Source of the DNA: Bog-793 sp050014835
GTDB taxonomy: Bacteria; Actinomycetota; Acidimicrobiia; Acidimicrobiales; Bog-793
Assembly (NCBI GenBank): GCA_050014835.1
Contig: JBEKCO010000004.1
Location: 1-62,308, forward strand
Direction of reading: 5' to 3'
Length of the DNA stretch: 62,308 nt
Made by a program: the position numbers and the translations under genes. The notes under the pieces are model-generated. The model made no database searches. It was not told the origin of the DNA and saw nothing but the letters and a program-made list of their open reading frames with translations. Shown here piece by piece: positions 1 through 7,665 of the stretch. Each line of letters begins with the position of its first letter. The stretch's first letter is position 1.

Positions 1-54
1 GGGCGGCAGCAGGAACAGCTGGTCGCGATCGGCCTCACGAAGGTTGATCGGCAT
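1..54 (-). CDS. Transposase N-terminus, partial (IS1182-like)
   Basis: Only 18 codons are visible, running off the left edge. They read MPINLREADRDQLFLLPP, which resembles the very start of IS1182-family DDE transposases: an [REVD]xDxDQ stretch followed by FLLPP. In that family this segment precedes the WLPxxHL motif and the DDE catalytic domain, which would lie outside the window. The gene reads away from recA. The call rests on this short N-terminal signature only; no catalytic residue is visible, so another transposase family cannot be excluded. Confidence 0.6.
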   Translation of the reverse strand, partial: MPINLREADRDQLFLLPP

Positions 55-118
55 GCACCAATTGTCCCGCCTGACCCAAATCGCGGGCAGGACAGTCAGG
101 ATTCGTGCGACAGCCTCT
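1..118 (-). mobile_element. Edge of an insertion sequence (IS1182-like)
   Basis: The left edge carries the beginning of a transposase reading out of the window, so an insertion sequence ends between this start codon and the recA control region. I could not see the other terminus, so the inverted repeat cannot be paired and the boundary near 118 is a guess based on where the recA promoter region must begin. Its position directly upstream of recA suggests insertion close to the SOS promoter. Confidence 0.5.
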
Positions 119-165
119 GACCAGGGCTGTCGTGTCATCGCACACATCGCCGGAGAATCCACCAT

Positions 166-179
166 CGAACAGGTGTTCG
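166..179. promoter_or_regulatory. LexA (SOS) box of recA
   Basis: The sequence CGAACAGGTGTTCG is a perfect 5-bp inverted repeat with a 4-bp spacer and fits the Gram-positive/mycobacterial SOS box CGAAC-N4-GTTCG. It lies just upstream of a possible -10 box, TACACT at 184-189, so LexA binding would occlude the recA promoter. The inferred transcript start near 196 leaves a leader of about 115 bases before the recA start. Confidence 0.88.
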
Positions 180-311
180 CAACTACACTGATGGAAGTTC
201 CCGTACGAGTGGATGGTCGATCGGGGGTGCGGCGCCGGCGATACAGCGGAGCCGTAGTGTGCAGGTCCGCTCGGTGCACGGCCCGGCGGCGTGAGCGGTG
301 GAAAGTGAGGG

Positions 312-1358
312 GTGATGGAGCGGGACAAGGCACTCGACGCAGCACTCTGCCAGATCGAGAAGCAGTTCGGGAAGGGCTCTGTGATGCGGATGGGTGAGAG
401 CCTCACACTGGGCATCGAGGTCATCTCGACCGGTGCCATGTCACTCGACCTCGCGCTCGGCATCGGTGGTCTGCCGCGCGGTCGCATTGTCGAGGTCTTC
501 GGTCCTGAATCCTCCGGCAAGTCGACCCTCGCGCTCCATGTTGTCGCGGAGGCACAGCGCAACGGTGGTGTCTGCGCCTACATCGACGCGGAGCATGCCC
601 TCGATCCCGTGTACGCGAAGGCCATCGGCGTCGACATCGACGAGCTCCTCATCTCCCAGCCGGACAACGGCGAACAGGCGTTGGAGATCGCCGAGATGCT
701 CATCCGCTCGGGTGCGATCGACGTTCTCGTCATCGACTCGGTAGCCGCGTTGACCCCGCGCGCCGAGATCGAAGGAGAAATGGGCGATGCGCACGTCGGC
801 CTCCAAGCCCGCCTGATGTCCCAGGCGCTGCGCAAGCTCACCGCGACCTTGAACAAGTCGGACACGATTGCCCTGTTTATCAACCAGCTCCGCGAAAAGA
901 TCGGTGTGATCTACGGCTCACCGGAAGTGACTCCGGGGGGCCGGGCACTGAAGTTCTACGCGTCGGTTCGCCTGGACATCCGGAGGGTGGAGTCAATCAA
1001 GGATGGAGCCGAGATCGTCGGGAGCCGGACGCGGGTGAAGGTCGTGAAGAACAAGTGCGCGCCTCCCTTCCGTTCCGCAGAGTTCGACATCATGTACGGA
1101 CACGGGATCAGCCGGGAAGGCTCGATCCTCGACGTCGCAGTCGATTTCGACATCGTGAAGAAGTCGGGCGCCTGGTACACCTACGAGGGCGAGCAGCTCG
1201 GCCAGGGCCGGGAGAACGCCAAGCAGTTCCTGCGGGAAAGCCCGGAGCTCGTCGTTGAGATCGACGAGCGGATCCGGAAGATGGTGGCGCCGGTCGTCGC
1301 CGACGTCCCGCTTGGAGCGGGCGTCGGGGACGACGAACCGATCTCCCTGGAAAGCTGA
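312..1358 (+). CDS. recA: Recombinase RecA
   Basis: RecA forms ATP-dependent filaments on single-stranded DNA, drives strand exchange and stimulates LexA self-cleavage. The 348-residue protein has the usual family length. Walker A is GPESSGKST (residues 64-72), the Walker B strand is VLVIDSVAAL, and the loop-1/loop-2 regions (EGEMGDxHVGLQAR; GGRALKFYxSVRLD) are conserved. No intein is present. Translation may start at GTG 312 or ATG 315, both close behind GAGG. A LexA box lies 133 bases upstream. Actinobacterial recA is normally followed by recX; here the next gene is a convergent DsbA-like gene and no recX is present in this window. Confidence 0.97.
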   Translation: MMERDKALDAALCQIEKQFGKGSVMRMGESLTLGIEVISTGAMSLDLALGIGGLPRGRIVEVFGPESSGKSTLALHVVAEAQRNGGVCAYIDAEHALDPVYAKAIGVDIDELLISQPDNGEQALEIAEMLIRSGAIDVLVIDSVAALTPRAEIEGEMGDAHVGLQARLMSQALRKLTATLNKSDTIALFINQLREKIGVIYGSPEVTPGGRALKFYASVRLDIRRVESIKDGAEIVGSRTRVKVVKNKCAPPFRSAEFDIMYGHGISREGSILDVAVDFDIVKKSGAWYTYEGEQLGQGRENAKQFLRESPELVVEIDERIRKMVAPVVADVPLGAGVGDDEPISLES

Positions 1359-1361
1359 GCT

Positions 1362-1387
1362 CCTCGACCCCTAACGGGGGATCGAGG
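1362..1387. terminator. Bidirectional terminator hairpin, recA / DsbA-like
   Basis: CCTCGA plus CCCC pairs with GGGG plus TCGAGG around a TAAC loop, with a two-base bulge, between the convergent recA and DsbA-like genes. It overlaps the stop codon of the latter. There is no long U tract, which is common for actinobacterial terminators. Confidence 0.55.
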
Positions 1388-1982
1388 TGTGCTTGAACTC
1401 GTTGAGTTCGGGGTGGTCGACGAGGAGATCGAGCACGCGATCGATCGTCGCCCGGGCGAGTTCGGGGTCGCCTTGGGGACGCTCCATCAGCCTGACGAAA
1501 ACGGCCCGGTCGTCGATGATGAACGTCGGGACGCCGAAGACGGCGTGATCGCGCACCGCGGTCTCGTGCTCACGACGGAACACGTCGAAAGGCCAGCTGG
1601 CGTCGAGCTCGGCGAAGACGGTGTCGTCGTCGACGCCAGCCGCCGCGAGGGCTGAGCGGATGACCTTCTCGTCGCGGAGATCGCCGCTGCGGTCGTGACG
1701 GGCAGCGAAGAGCGCGAGATGTGCCGCCGGGAACGCATCGGCGAAGCGGTCCCGCACGACGATGCCCGCGGCACCGGCGAGGAGTTCGTTGCGGGCCGAA
1801 GGGTTGTCCCAAACAGATTGCTCCCCCTCGGCGACGTGGGCCTGGCTGAGTGAGAACGGGACGAAGCGGATGTCGTAGTCCGCGCCTGCGGACAAGGCGG
1901 CGAGGACATGTTCGTGGGCGTTGCGGGCGAAAGGGCAGCGGTAGTCGAAGGTGATCGAGAACTGTCGAGGTGTCGGCGTCAT
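1371..1982 (-). CDS. DsbA-family thioredoxin-fold protein (single-cysteine CPFA)
   Basis: This 203-residue protein has the DsbA/FrnE thioredoxin-like layout: an N-terminal beta strand with the active-site position CPFA (Cys16), an inserted helical region, and the cis-proline loop GVPTFIIDD near residues 150-158 that is typical of the superfamily. The second cysteine of the CxxC pair is alanine, so a classical dithiol oxidase is unlikely; a mycothiol- or glutathione-style transferase or isomerase is more consistent, but the substrate is unknown. The start ATG follows GGAGA. It converges with recA and has no obvious partner gene. Confidence 0.78.
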   Translation of the reverse strand: MTPTPRQFSITFDYRCPFARNAHEHVLAALSAGADYDIRFVPFSLSQAHVAEGEQSVWDNPSARNELLAGAAGIVVRDRFADAFPAAHLALFAARHDRSGDLRDEKVIRSALAAAGVDDDTVFAELDASWPFDVFRREHETAVRDHAVFGVPTFIIDDRAVFVRLMERPQGDPELARATIDRVLDLLVDHPELNEFKHTSIPR

Positions 1983-2061
1983 GGGGTCTCCCCGTACGGA
2001 TTGGCGATAGCGCGCCAGAGCCTATAGCGGGCACCCAGCCTGGCCCGGGCAGGGGCCGAGA

Positions 2062-2067
2062 TACCAT
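2062..2067 (+). promoter_or_regulatory. -10 box of the GNAT gene
   Basis: TACCAT sits 3 bases before ATG 2071 and exactly 6 bases before GTG 2074. The same 6-7 base spacing occurs before several other genes here (43352, 43867, 54366). It suggests a leaderless mRNA, possibly starting at GTG 2074. No clear -35 hexamer is visible. Confidence 0.5.
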
Positions 2068-2070
2068 CGC

Positions 2071-2697
2071 ATGGTGCCCGAAGTGCGCCGGGCGAACCCC
2101 CGGGACATGGCCATACTCACGCGTTCGCTCGCGTCGGCGTTCGTCGACGATCCGGTATCCGCCTTCATCTTCCCCGACGGGGACCGCCGGGAGACGATCC
2201 TTCAGGAGTTCTTCGCCGTGCAGTTGTCGCGGACCTACCTGCCCCGCGGCGAGGTCTACACGACCGGGGACGCGATCGGTGCGGCGATGTGGCTGCCGCC
2301 GGATTCGCGCCGGCCGACGATCGGCGACCAGCTCGCCTATCTGCGCGTCTCGCTGGCGTCGGGGAGCTACAGGTCGGCTCGTCGGCTGGCGGTCGCCCTC
2401 CAGCGTCACCGCCCACTCCTGGCGCACTACTACCTCGGCACGGTCGGCGTCGCCCCGGCCCATCAGCGAGGCGGGCTCGGAAGCGCGCTGATGCGGCCGG
2501 GACTCGCGCGCTGCGACGCCATGCGTCTCGGGGCCTACCTCGAATGCTCGACCGAGCCGAACACCCACTTCTACGAAGGGCTCGGATTCCGGGTCACAAG
2601 GGAGATCCGGGCGCCCCGTGGTGGCCCGCGGCTCTGGCTGATGTGGCGGGAGCCGGCGGGGGCGGGTCCGCCGGGGTCGGCAGAACTGCGTCCGTGA
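2071..2697 (+). CDS. GNAT-family N-acetyltransferase
   Basis: The protein of about 208 residues carries the acetyl-CoA binding signature of GNAT enzymes: strand YYLGTVGVAP followed by the pyrophosphate loop QRGGLG (residues 132-137), and the C-terminal motif with FYEGLGF. The family transfers an acetyl group to an amine on a small molecule or protein; the substrate cannot be predicted. ATG 2071 and GTG 2074 are adjacent alternatives, and a -10-like TACCAT immediately upstream points to a leaderless transcript. It is followed by a convergent LysR gene 3 bases away. Confidence 0.85.
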   Translation: MVPEVRRANPRDMAILTRSLASAFVDDPVSAFIFPDGDRRETILQEFFAVQLSRTYLPRGEVYTTGDAIGAAMWLPPDSRRPTIGDQLAYLRVSLASGSYRSARRLAVALQRHRPLLAHYYLGTVGVAPAHQRGGLGSALMRPGLARCDAMRLGAYLECSTEPNTHFYEGLGFRVTREIRAPRGGPRLWLMWREPAGAGPPGSAELRP

Positions 2698-2700
2698 CGG

Positions 2701-3678
2701 TCAGGCGCGCCGAGGTTCGCGCTGCGACGGACCCGGCTCGGGCTTGTGCGCGGCCGCTGCGTGCTCCTGGGCGATCGGGTGCACGCCCTTCGGGAGCCGG
2801 CTCGGGTCGGCGAGGATCGTCGTGAGCACGTCGAGGACGGCGCGCACCGGCGCGCCGGGGAGGGCCCGACGACGTTGGGCGACGCCGATGACCCGGGGCG
2901 CGAGACCCTCGACCGGGATGATCGTCCAGGACCTTGCCCGGCGGACCGGCAGCGCGCTCGTCGGCAGGATGGCGAAGCCGCAGCCCTCGAACATGAGCGA
3001 GCGCATGAGCCGGAGGCTGTCCAGCTCGGCCCGGGGGTGGAGCGCGACCCCTGCTGCGGCGGCGAGGGCGTCGAGGGACCTCCGATAGTTGCTGCCCTCG
3101 AGCGGCAGAAATAGGGGGAGGTCCGCGATGTCGACGACCGTCACGGACTCGCGGGCAGCGAGCGGGTGGGATCGGGGGAGAAAAAGGCCGATGTCCTCCT
3201 CGAAAAGCGCCACCGTGTGGACCTCGGAACCGGAGGCGGGGAGGGCAAGCACGCCGAGGTCGATGTCCCCGGTCGCGAGCTGCGTGTCGAGTCCGAGCGT
3301 CGTCGCCTCCCGGAAGATGAGGCGCAGGTGGGGGTGGAGCGCCGGGACGAGGTCGAGGAGTTCAGGCACGATCCACAGCGCGGCGGTCCCGATGAGGCCG
3401 AGCTGGACCGTCCCGATGATCTCCCGGCTGAGCGCGGTGACGTCGGAGGTGAGGGCGTCGAGCTCACCGATCACGCGGCGGGCCCGCTCCACCGCGAGCT
3501 CGCCGGCGTCGGTCAGTCGCCCGGTGCCACGGTCGACGAGGACGGATCCGAGCTCCACCTCGAGCTTCTTCACGTGCGTCGAGACGTTCGACTGCACGGT
3601 GGCGAGCGCGTCGGCGGCCGCCGAGAACGAGCCGTGCTCGGCGATCGCGACCAGGGCGTTCAGTTGCCGCAGGTCCAT
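2701..3678 (-). CDS. LysR-family transcriptional regulator
   Basis: The 325-residue protein begins with a LysR winged helix-turn-helix (residues 1-60; GSFSAAADAL, followed by VSTHVKKLE) and continues with a type-2 periplasmic-binding-like effector domain (about residues 90-300). The C-terminal 30 residues are low-complexity and basic. The start MDLRQLNALV is the canonical LysR N-terminus. No divergently transcribed target gene lies next to it, since the next gene upstream is on the same strand and 190 bases away, so its regulon is unknown. A small inverted repeat just upstream may be its autoregulatory site. Confidence 0.9.
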   Translation of the reverse strand: MDLRQLNALVAIAEHGSFSAAADALATVQSNVSTHVKKLEVELGSVLVDRGTGRLTDAGELAVERARRVIGELDALTSDVTALSREIIGTVQLGLIGTAALWIVPELLDLVPALHPHLRLIFREATTLGLDTQLATGDIDLGVLALPASGSEVHTVALFEEDIGLFLPRSHPLAARESVTVVDIADLPLFLPLEGSNYRRSLDALAAAAGVALHPRAELDSLRLMRSLMFEGCGFAILPTSALPVRRARSWTIIPVEGLAPRVIGVAQRRRALPGAPVRAVLDVLTTILADPSRLPKGVHPIAQEHAAAAHKPEPGPSQREPRRA

Positions 3679-3688
3679 CGGACTAAAT

Positions 3689-3701
3689 GATAGGCGCTAT
3701 C
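3689..3701. promoter_or_regulatory. Inverted repeat upstream of the LysR gene
   Basis: GATAGGCGCTATC is a 5-bp inverted repeat with a 3-bp spacer, 10-23 bases before the start codon. LysR proteins usually bind imperfect palindromes near their own promoters, so this is a candidate autoregulatory operator. That role is inferred from position only. Confidence 0.4.
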
Positions 3702-3800
3702 TATCGCAACTGTTTGACTGATGGTGCGAGCTTGGCAACAGTAGGGGTCAACCACGGGAGTGACGGTCCCCCACCGGAGCCCTGTGGGTGTGAACTGAAC

Positions 3801-3829
3801 GAAGGGGCCGGTCCCCCCCCGGCCCCTTC
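3801..3829. terminator. Strong terminator hairpin after the lipid operon
   Basis: GAAGGGGCCG pairs perfectly over 10 bp with CGGCCCCTTC around a GTCCCCCCC loop, followed by TTCG. It lies 40 bases downstream of the acyltransferase stop (minus strand) and so probably ends the 10734-to-3870 operon. It is too far upstream of the LysR start to serve that gene. Confidence 0.7.
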
Positions 3830-3869
3830 TTCGCGTCCGGGGGGCGGCGCCTTCCTTACGAAGCGGGCA

Positions 3870-4799
3870 TCACCAGGGCTTGGCGGAGGTTCTCGATCGC
3901 GAGCGCCTTGTGCGCCGGGCGCTCGCCGGGAGGACCCAGGCGCGGCGCCACGGCGAGGCGTCGGGCCCGCGGAACGCCGGTGTCTCGCCGGCGGCGGCGC
4001 GTCGGCGCGCCGACCACCAGTCCGACTCGGCTTCGTCGGCGAGGAGCGCCACGGACTCTTCGATACGGGCAGCGAAACGGCGGGCGTCCTCTTCCCGGCC
4101 GTCGTGACCTGTCGCCTCGCCGGGCCACAGGGGATCCCCGAAGCGGATCTCGACCTTGCCCCGGCGCAGCGAACTGCTGCCCTTCGGGAAGACCGGCCGG
4201 ACGCCGCGCAGGTGGACGGGGACGACGGGCACGTCGCAGCGTTTGGCGAGGTAGGCGGCTCCACCGCGGAACTCCTGGCCCCAGCCATCTGGGCTGCGAC
4301 CTCCCTCGGGGAAGATGACGAGGTTCCAGCGGTCGGTGAGGAGTTGCGCGGCGAGATCGGCGCTGCGCCGGTTCACCTTTGTCCGCTCCATCGGGATGGT
4401 GCCGAGGGCGAGCGACCACAGCGCCGCCTTCCAGGGGCGGTCGAAGAAGTAGTCCGCTGCCGCGGCGACGACCGTGCGGCGCCGGAAGCGTTCCGGCAGG
4501 CACGCCACGACGATCGAGGTGTCGAGGTGGCTCGAGTGGTTGGCGGCGAAGATCACCGGCCCGTCGAGCGCGTCGAGGTGCTCCCGGCCGAAGACCTTGG
4601 GCGCGGCGACGGCGGCGACGAAGGGACGGGTGACGTTGTCGACGAGCACGCGACGCACGGCCCGTGCCCAGGGCGCCCGCGTCCAGGCCGTGTCGTAGTC
4701 GACTCCGATGTTGCGCCGCTCGATCGGGCGCGGCAGGGTCCCGGGCCACGTCGGGCGGGAGACGACGTCCTCGACGATGCGGGGGAGTCGGACGCTCAC
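3870..4799 (-). CDS. PlsC-type lysophospholipid acyltransferase
   Basis: The 309-residue protein has the glycerolipid acyltransferase motifs: NHSSHLD (the HX4D charge relay, residues 87-93) and FPEGGRS (residues 163-169), with a hydrophobic segment between them. The family transfers acyl groups from acyl-CoA or acyl-ACP to lysophosphatidic acid or related acceptors at the membrane face. I place the start at GTG 4799 because it overlaps the stop of the preceding LarA-like gene by 4 bases (GTGA), and the reading frame upstream of it is antisense-like. It is the last gene of the acyl-CoA reductase operon, which makes an unusual acyl or alkyl acceptor plausible. Confidence 0.88.
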   Translation of the reverse strand: MSVRLPRIVEDVVSRPTWPGTLPRPIERRNIGVDYDTAWTRAPWARAVRRVLVDNVTRPFVAAVAAPKVFGREHLDALDGPVIFAANHSSHLDTSIVVACLPERFRRRTVVAAAADYFFDRPWKAALWSLALGTIPMERTKVNRRSADLAAQLLTDRWNLVIFPEGGRSPDGWGQEFRGGAAYLAKRCDVPVVPVHLRGVRPVFPKGSSSLRRGKVEIRFGDPLWPGEATGHDGREEDARRFAARIEESVALLADEAESDWWSARRRAAAGETPAFRGPDASPWRRAWVLPASARRTRRSRSRTSAKPW

Positions 4800-6385
4800 G
4801 AGACGTCGGCCACGAGCAGCGGCGGAGCGTGGAGGTGCGTGATCGTCGGGTTCCGGCCGACGACGTCCTCGGCCATCTCGAGGGCGTCGGCGAGGGTCGA
4901 GGCGGGTTTGAACCCCATGCGCCGCACGGCGGCCCGGTCGCCGCCGACGATGATCACGGCGCCGAGATGCTGGAGGGCGTGGGCGCACCAGTACCACATG
5001 TAGAACGGGTGGACGCCGTGGTAGGCGTACGAGGTCCGGTAGAGGTGGATGTACCAGGGATCGGTGGCGAACGACTCCTCGTAGCGCTTCTCGATCTCCA
5101 CGAGGTCGGTCGTCTCGGCGAGCACCTGCTCGAAAAAGTCGATGTAGCTCGGGTGGTGGACCGGGTTGAACGCCCACGGCGTGGGGTGGGACATGATGCA
5201 GACCCCGCCCTCGCGCACGAGCGGCCGGCCCCGGTAGAGGTTGAAGAAGTAGCCGAGCCCGAGGCAGGCGACGAGGATCGGGTTCATGATCGAGTTCACG
5301 TTGTACGGGCACAGGTACGGCAGGCCCATCGTCAGGATGTCGGTCTGGCCCTCGACGTAGACGAGCTGCTGGCGGTGGAGGTTCTCCAGCGTGACGTCGT
5401 GGACGGCCTCGACCTCGCCGGCCTGCACCGAGGTGACCGCGTAGGGCGAGAGCATCGACTGGAAGATCTGGCGCGCGAGCCGCGGCGGGGTGCGGTCGAG
5501 CGAGAGCCGGGTCGCGTGGAAGCCGGCGCGGTCGGCGAGCGACCACTCCCACTCCCGCTTCTGTAAGAAGTTGAACTGCGACGGGAACATGTCGAGGTTG
5601 AGCGTCGTCTCGATCTGGAAGATCTTCACGCCGGCAGCCTTGATCAGCCGGCCCATCCGCCAGTTCGAGGAGTGCATCTCGGAGTGGTGACGGTCCATGA
5701 GAGAGCGGCTGTGCTGCAGGACCTTCACGTTGTGGTGGTGACGGAGGCTTCGGTAGCTGGCGAGCCCGGTGGCGACGGATTTGTGGCCGCCGTCCATCGC
5801 CGACAGGTTGATGTTCACGTAGACGAGCAGGTCGCTCTCGGCGGCCCGCCGGTTGATCTCGACGTCCTCGCCCTTGTCGGTGAGGCCGAGGTGGACGAGC
5901 GCTCCGGGGTCCTCGGCATCGTGCTGCTGCAGAAGCCCGTGGGGCGCGAAGGCGTCGAAGACCCGGTCGCCGAGGGCGTGGCGCAACTCGTCGTCGGTCA
6001 TCCGTCGGTGGATGGCGAGCGCGGCGATGAGGACGACGTCGTCCACGCCTGCCGCGGCGGCCTTGTCGAGGACGGCTTCGATCACCCGTTGGCGGATGTC
6101 CGGCCGGCGCATCGGCGGCAGCGGCAGCGAGACGTCGTCGAAGGCGATCGTGAGCCGCATCCCGGGCTTCAAGAGCGCCGAAAGCGGCGCGGAGTCGCCC
6201 AGCGGGTGCTCGAGCGCGTGGCGGATCGACGCTTCGGGGTCGACCAGTCCGTCGAGGGGCTCGGGCGGGTAGACGACCCGGGAACCCTCGGGCAGCCGCT
6301 CGAACCGGAAGCCCTCCCCGTGCCAGAAAACGGTCGGGGGGGTCGACCGGTCGACCTCGAGTACGAATCCGGGTCTCGGGCTCAC
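4796..6385 (-). CDS. LarA-superfamily (DUF2088) nickel-pincer protein
   Basis: The 529-residue protein aligns with lactate racemase LarA over its N-terminal domain. With a constant offset of 18 residues, LarA His108, Lys184 (which carries the nickel-pincer nucleotide) and His200 (nickel ligand) correspond to His126, Lys202 (in GGHKS) and His218, all present. Catalytic His174 corresponds to Ile192, and the DHTRP substrate loop is replaced by DDVSLPLP (residues 83-90). It is about 100 residues longer than LarA. I infer that it keeps the cofactor site but acts on a different 2-hydroxy or related substrate. No larB, larC or larE lies in the window. Start GTG overlaps the dehydrogenase stop (GTGA). 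Confidence 0.82.
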   Translation of the reverse strand: MSPRPGFVLEVDRSTPPTVFWHGEGFRFERLPEGSRVVYPPEPLDGLVDPEASIRHALEHPLGDSAPLSALLKPGMRLTIAFDDVSLPLPPMRRPDIRQRVIEAVLDKAAAAGVDDVVLIAALAIHRRMTDDELRHALGDRVFDAFAPHGLLQQHDAEDPGALVHLGLTDKGEDVEINRRAAESDLLVYVNINLSAMDGGHKSVATGLASYRSLRHHHNVKVLQHSRSLMDRHHSEMHSSNWRMGRLIKAAGVKIFQIETTLNLDMFPSQFNFLQKREWEWSLADRAGFHATRLSLDRTPPRLARQIFQSMLSPYAVTSVQAGEVEAVHDVTLENLHRQQLVYVEGQTDILTMGLPYLCPYNVNSIMNPILVACLGLGYFFNLYRGRPLVREGGVCIMSHPTPWAFNPVHHPSYIDFFEQVLAETTDLVEIEKRYEESFATDPWYIHLYRTSYAYHGVHPFYMWYWCAHALQHLGAVIIVGGDRAAVRRMGFKPASTLADALEMAEDVVGRNPTITHLHAPPLLVADVS

Positions 6386-7665
6386 GCGCTCGTCTCCAGT
6401 TTCTCGTCACGACGGGGGGTAGGTCGTTTCTTGGCCACCGGCTCGGCGGTACGCCGCCACGCGGGGTCCTCGCGGCGGAGGTCGAAGACGATCTTCACCG
6501 ACCCCCGCCTCCCGGCGTTCGCGGCATGGCGAACCGCCTCTTCGTAACGTTCCAGAGGGTAGTGGGCCGACACGAGCCGCTCGAGCCCCGCGGCGGCGAC
6601 GAGCTCGAAGGCGAGGGCGAACGTCCGGCGCGGCCCACCCGGGACGTCCTCCATCCCGTAGGCGTAGGCGCCAACGAGGGCGACCTCCCGCTGCCACAGT
6701 GGTGCGAGGTCGACCCGGACCGTGCCGGGCATCCCGACGAGAACGATCCGACCTCCGGGCCGAACGACTTCCAGAGACTCCGCGATCGAACGCGCCGAGC
6801 CGACGCAGTCGAAGACCACATCCGCCCCGCCCGCGAGCCGGTCGATCGCGCCCCCGCTGGACGCCAGCGCGAGGGTCCCGGTCATCCGGCGGACCGCCCG
6901 GCCGAGCTCGCTCGGCGCGACGACCTCGTCGGCACCGAGGTCCTCGGCGAATCGGCGCTGGACGCGGTACTTGGCGACGGACAGGAGCGCCGAGGGGAGC
7001 GTGTGGTGGCGCACCGCCGCCAGCGTGCAGAGACCGACGGTCCCGGCACCGAGCACGACGACGCGCTCGCCGGGCACCACCTGGCCGACCAGCGCGGCGT
7101 GGACCGCGCACGCCGCCGGTTCGACCATCACCGCGGCCTCGTCGGTCATCCCGGCGGGGACGAGGTGGAGCTGGGCGTCGTGGGCGACGAGTTCGTCAGA
7201 CCACCCTCCGCCGGTGTCCGCGCAGTAGCCGGTCTGCAGGCCCGGACGGATGTGACCAAACGCGATCCGCTCGCAGGATCCCGTGCGGCCCGCGGCGCAC
7301 GACGGGCAGAGCGGCTCGATGCCACGGACGACGCAGGAGAGCACCGGCTCGATGACGACGCGCTTGCCGGTGTGCCGGCCATCCTTCACGACGCCGACGA
7401 TCTCGTGACCGGGCACGAACGGGAACGTGACGATGTCCTCGAAAAACCGCGAGCTCGTCCCGTCGAGTGTCGCGAGATCCGATCCGCAGATTCCGGACAG
7501 GCGCGGCGCGACCCGGTGCCAGTTCGCACCGGGAAGGCTCGGCGGGTCGATTTCGCCGAGCCGTAGCGGGGCGACCCCGATGCCCGTCCCCGATCCCGCG
7601 ACGAGCGAGACGAGCCGGGCGGCGGCGAAGCGGTGGACGAGCCGTTCGAAAAGGAGGGCCTTCAT
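6382..7665 (-). CDS. Zinc-dependent alcohol dehydrogenase (MDR family)
   Basis: This 427-residue medium-chain dehydrogenase has catalytic zinc ligands Cys60 and His87-Glu88 (GHE), a cysteine-rich structural-zinc lobe (Cys111, Cys120, Cys123, Cys131), and the NAD(P)-binding loop GAGTVG (residues 206-211). Such enzymes interconvert alcohols and aldehydes or ketones. ATG 7665 overlaps the stop of the reductase/HAD gene by 4 bases (ATGA), so the two are translationally coupled. In this operon it could oxidise or reduce the alcohol or aldehyde made by the acyl-CoA reductase; the true substrate is unknown. Confidence 0.9.
   Translation of the reverse strand: MKALLFERLVHRFAAARLVSLVAGSGTGIGVAPLRLGEIDPPSLPGANWHRVAPRLSGICGSDLATLDGTSSRFFEDIVTFPFVPGHEIVGVVKDGRHTGKRVVIEPVLSCVVRGIEPLCPSCAAGRTGSCERIAFGHIRPGLQTGYCADTGGGWSDELVAHDAQLHLVPAGMTDEAAVMVEPAACAVHAALVGQVVPGERVVVLGAGTVGLCTLAAVRHHTLPSALLSVAKYRVQRRFAEDLGADEVVAPSELGRAVRRMTGTLALASSGGAIDRLAGGADVVFDCVGSARSIAESLEVVRPGGRIVLVGMPGTVRVDLAPLWQREVALVGAYAYGMEDVPGGPRRTFALAFELVAAAGLERLVSAHYPLERYEEAVRHAANAGRRGSVKIVFDLRREDPAWRRTAEPVAKKRPTPRRDEKLETSA

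Noticed and set aside
3870..6410. Very long minus-strand open frame of 846 codons
   Set aside because: Only its last 309 codons are real (PlsC). The rest is the +1 frame of the LarA-like gene, Arg/Pro-rich and without conserved motifs.
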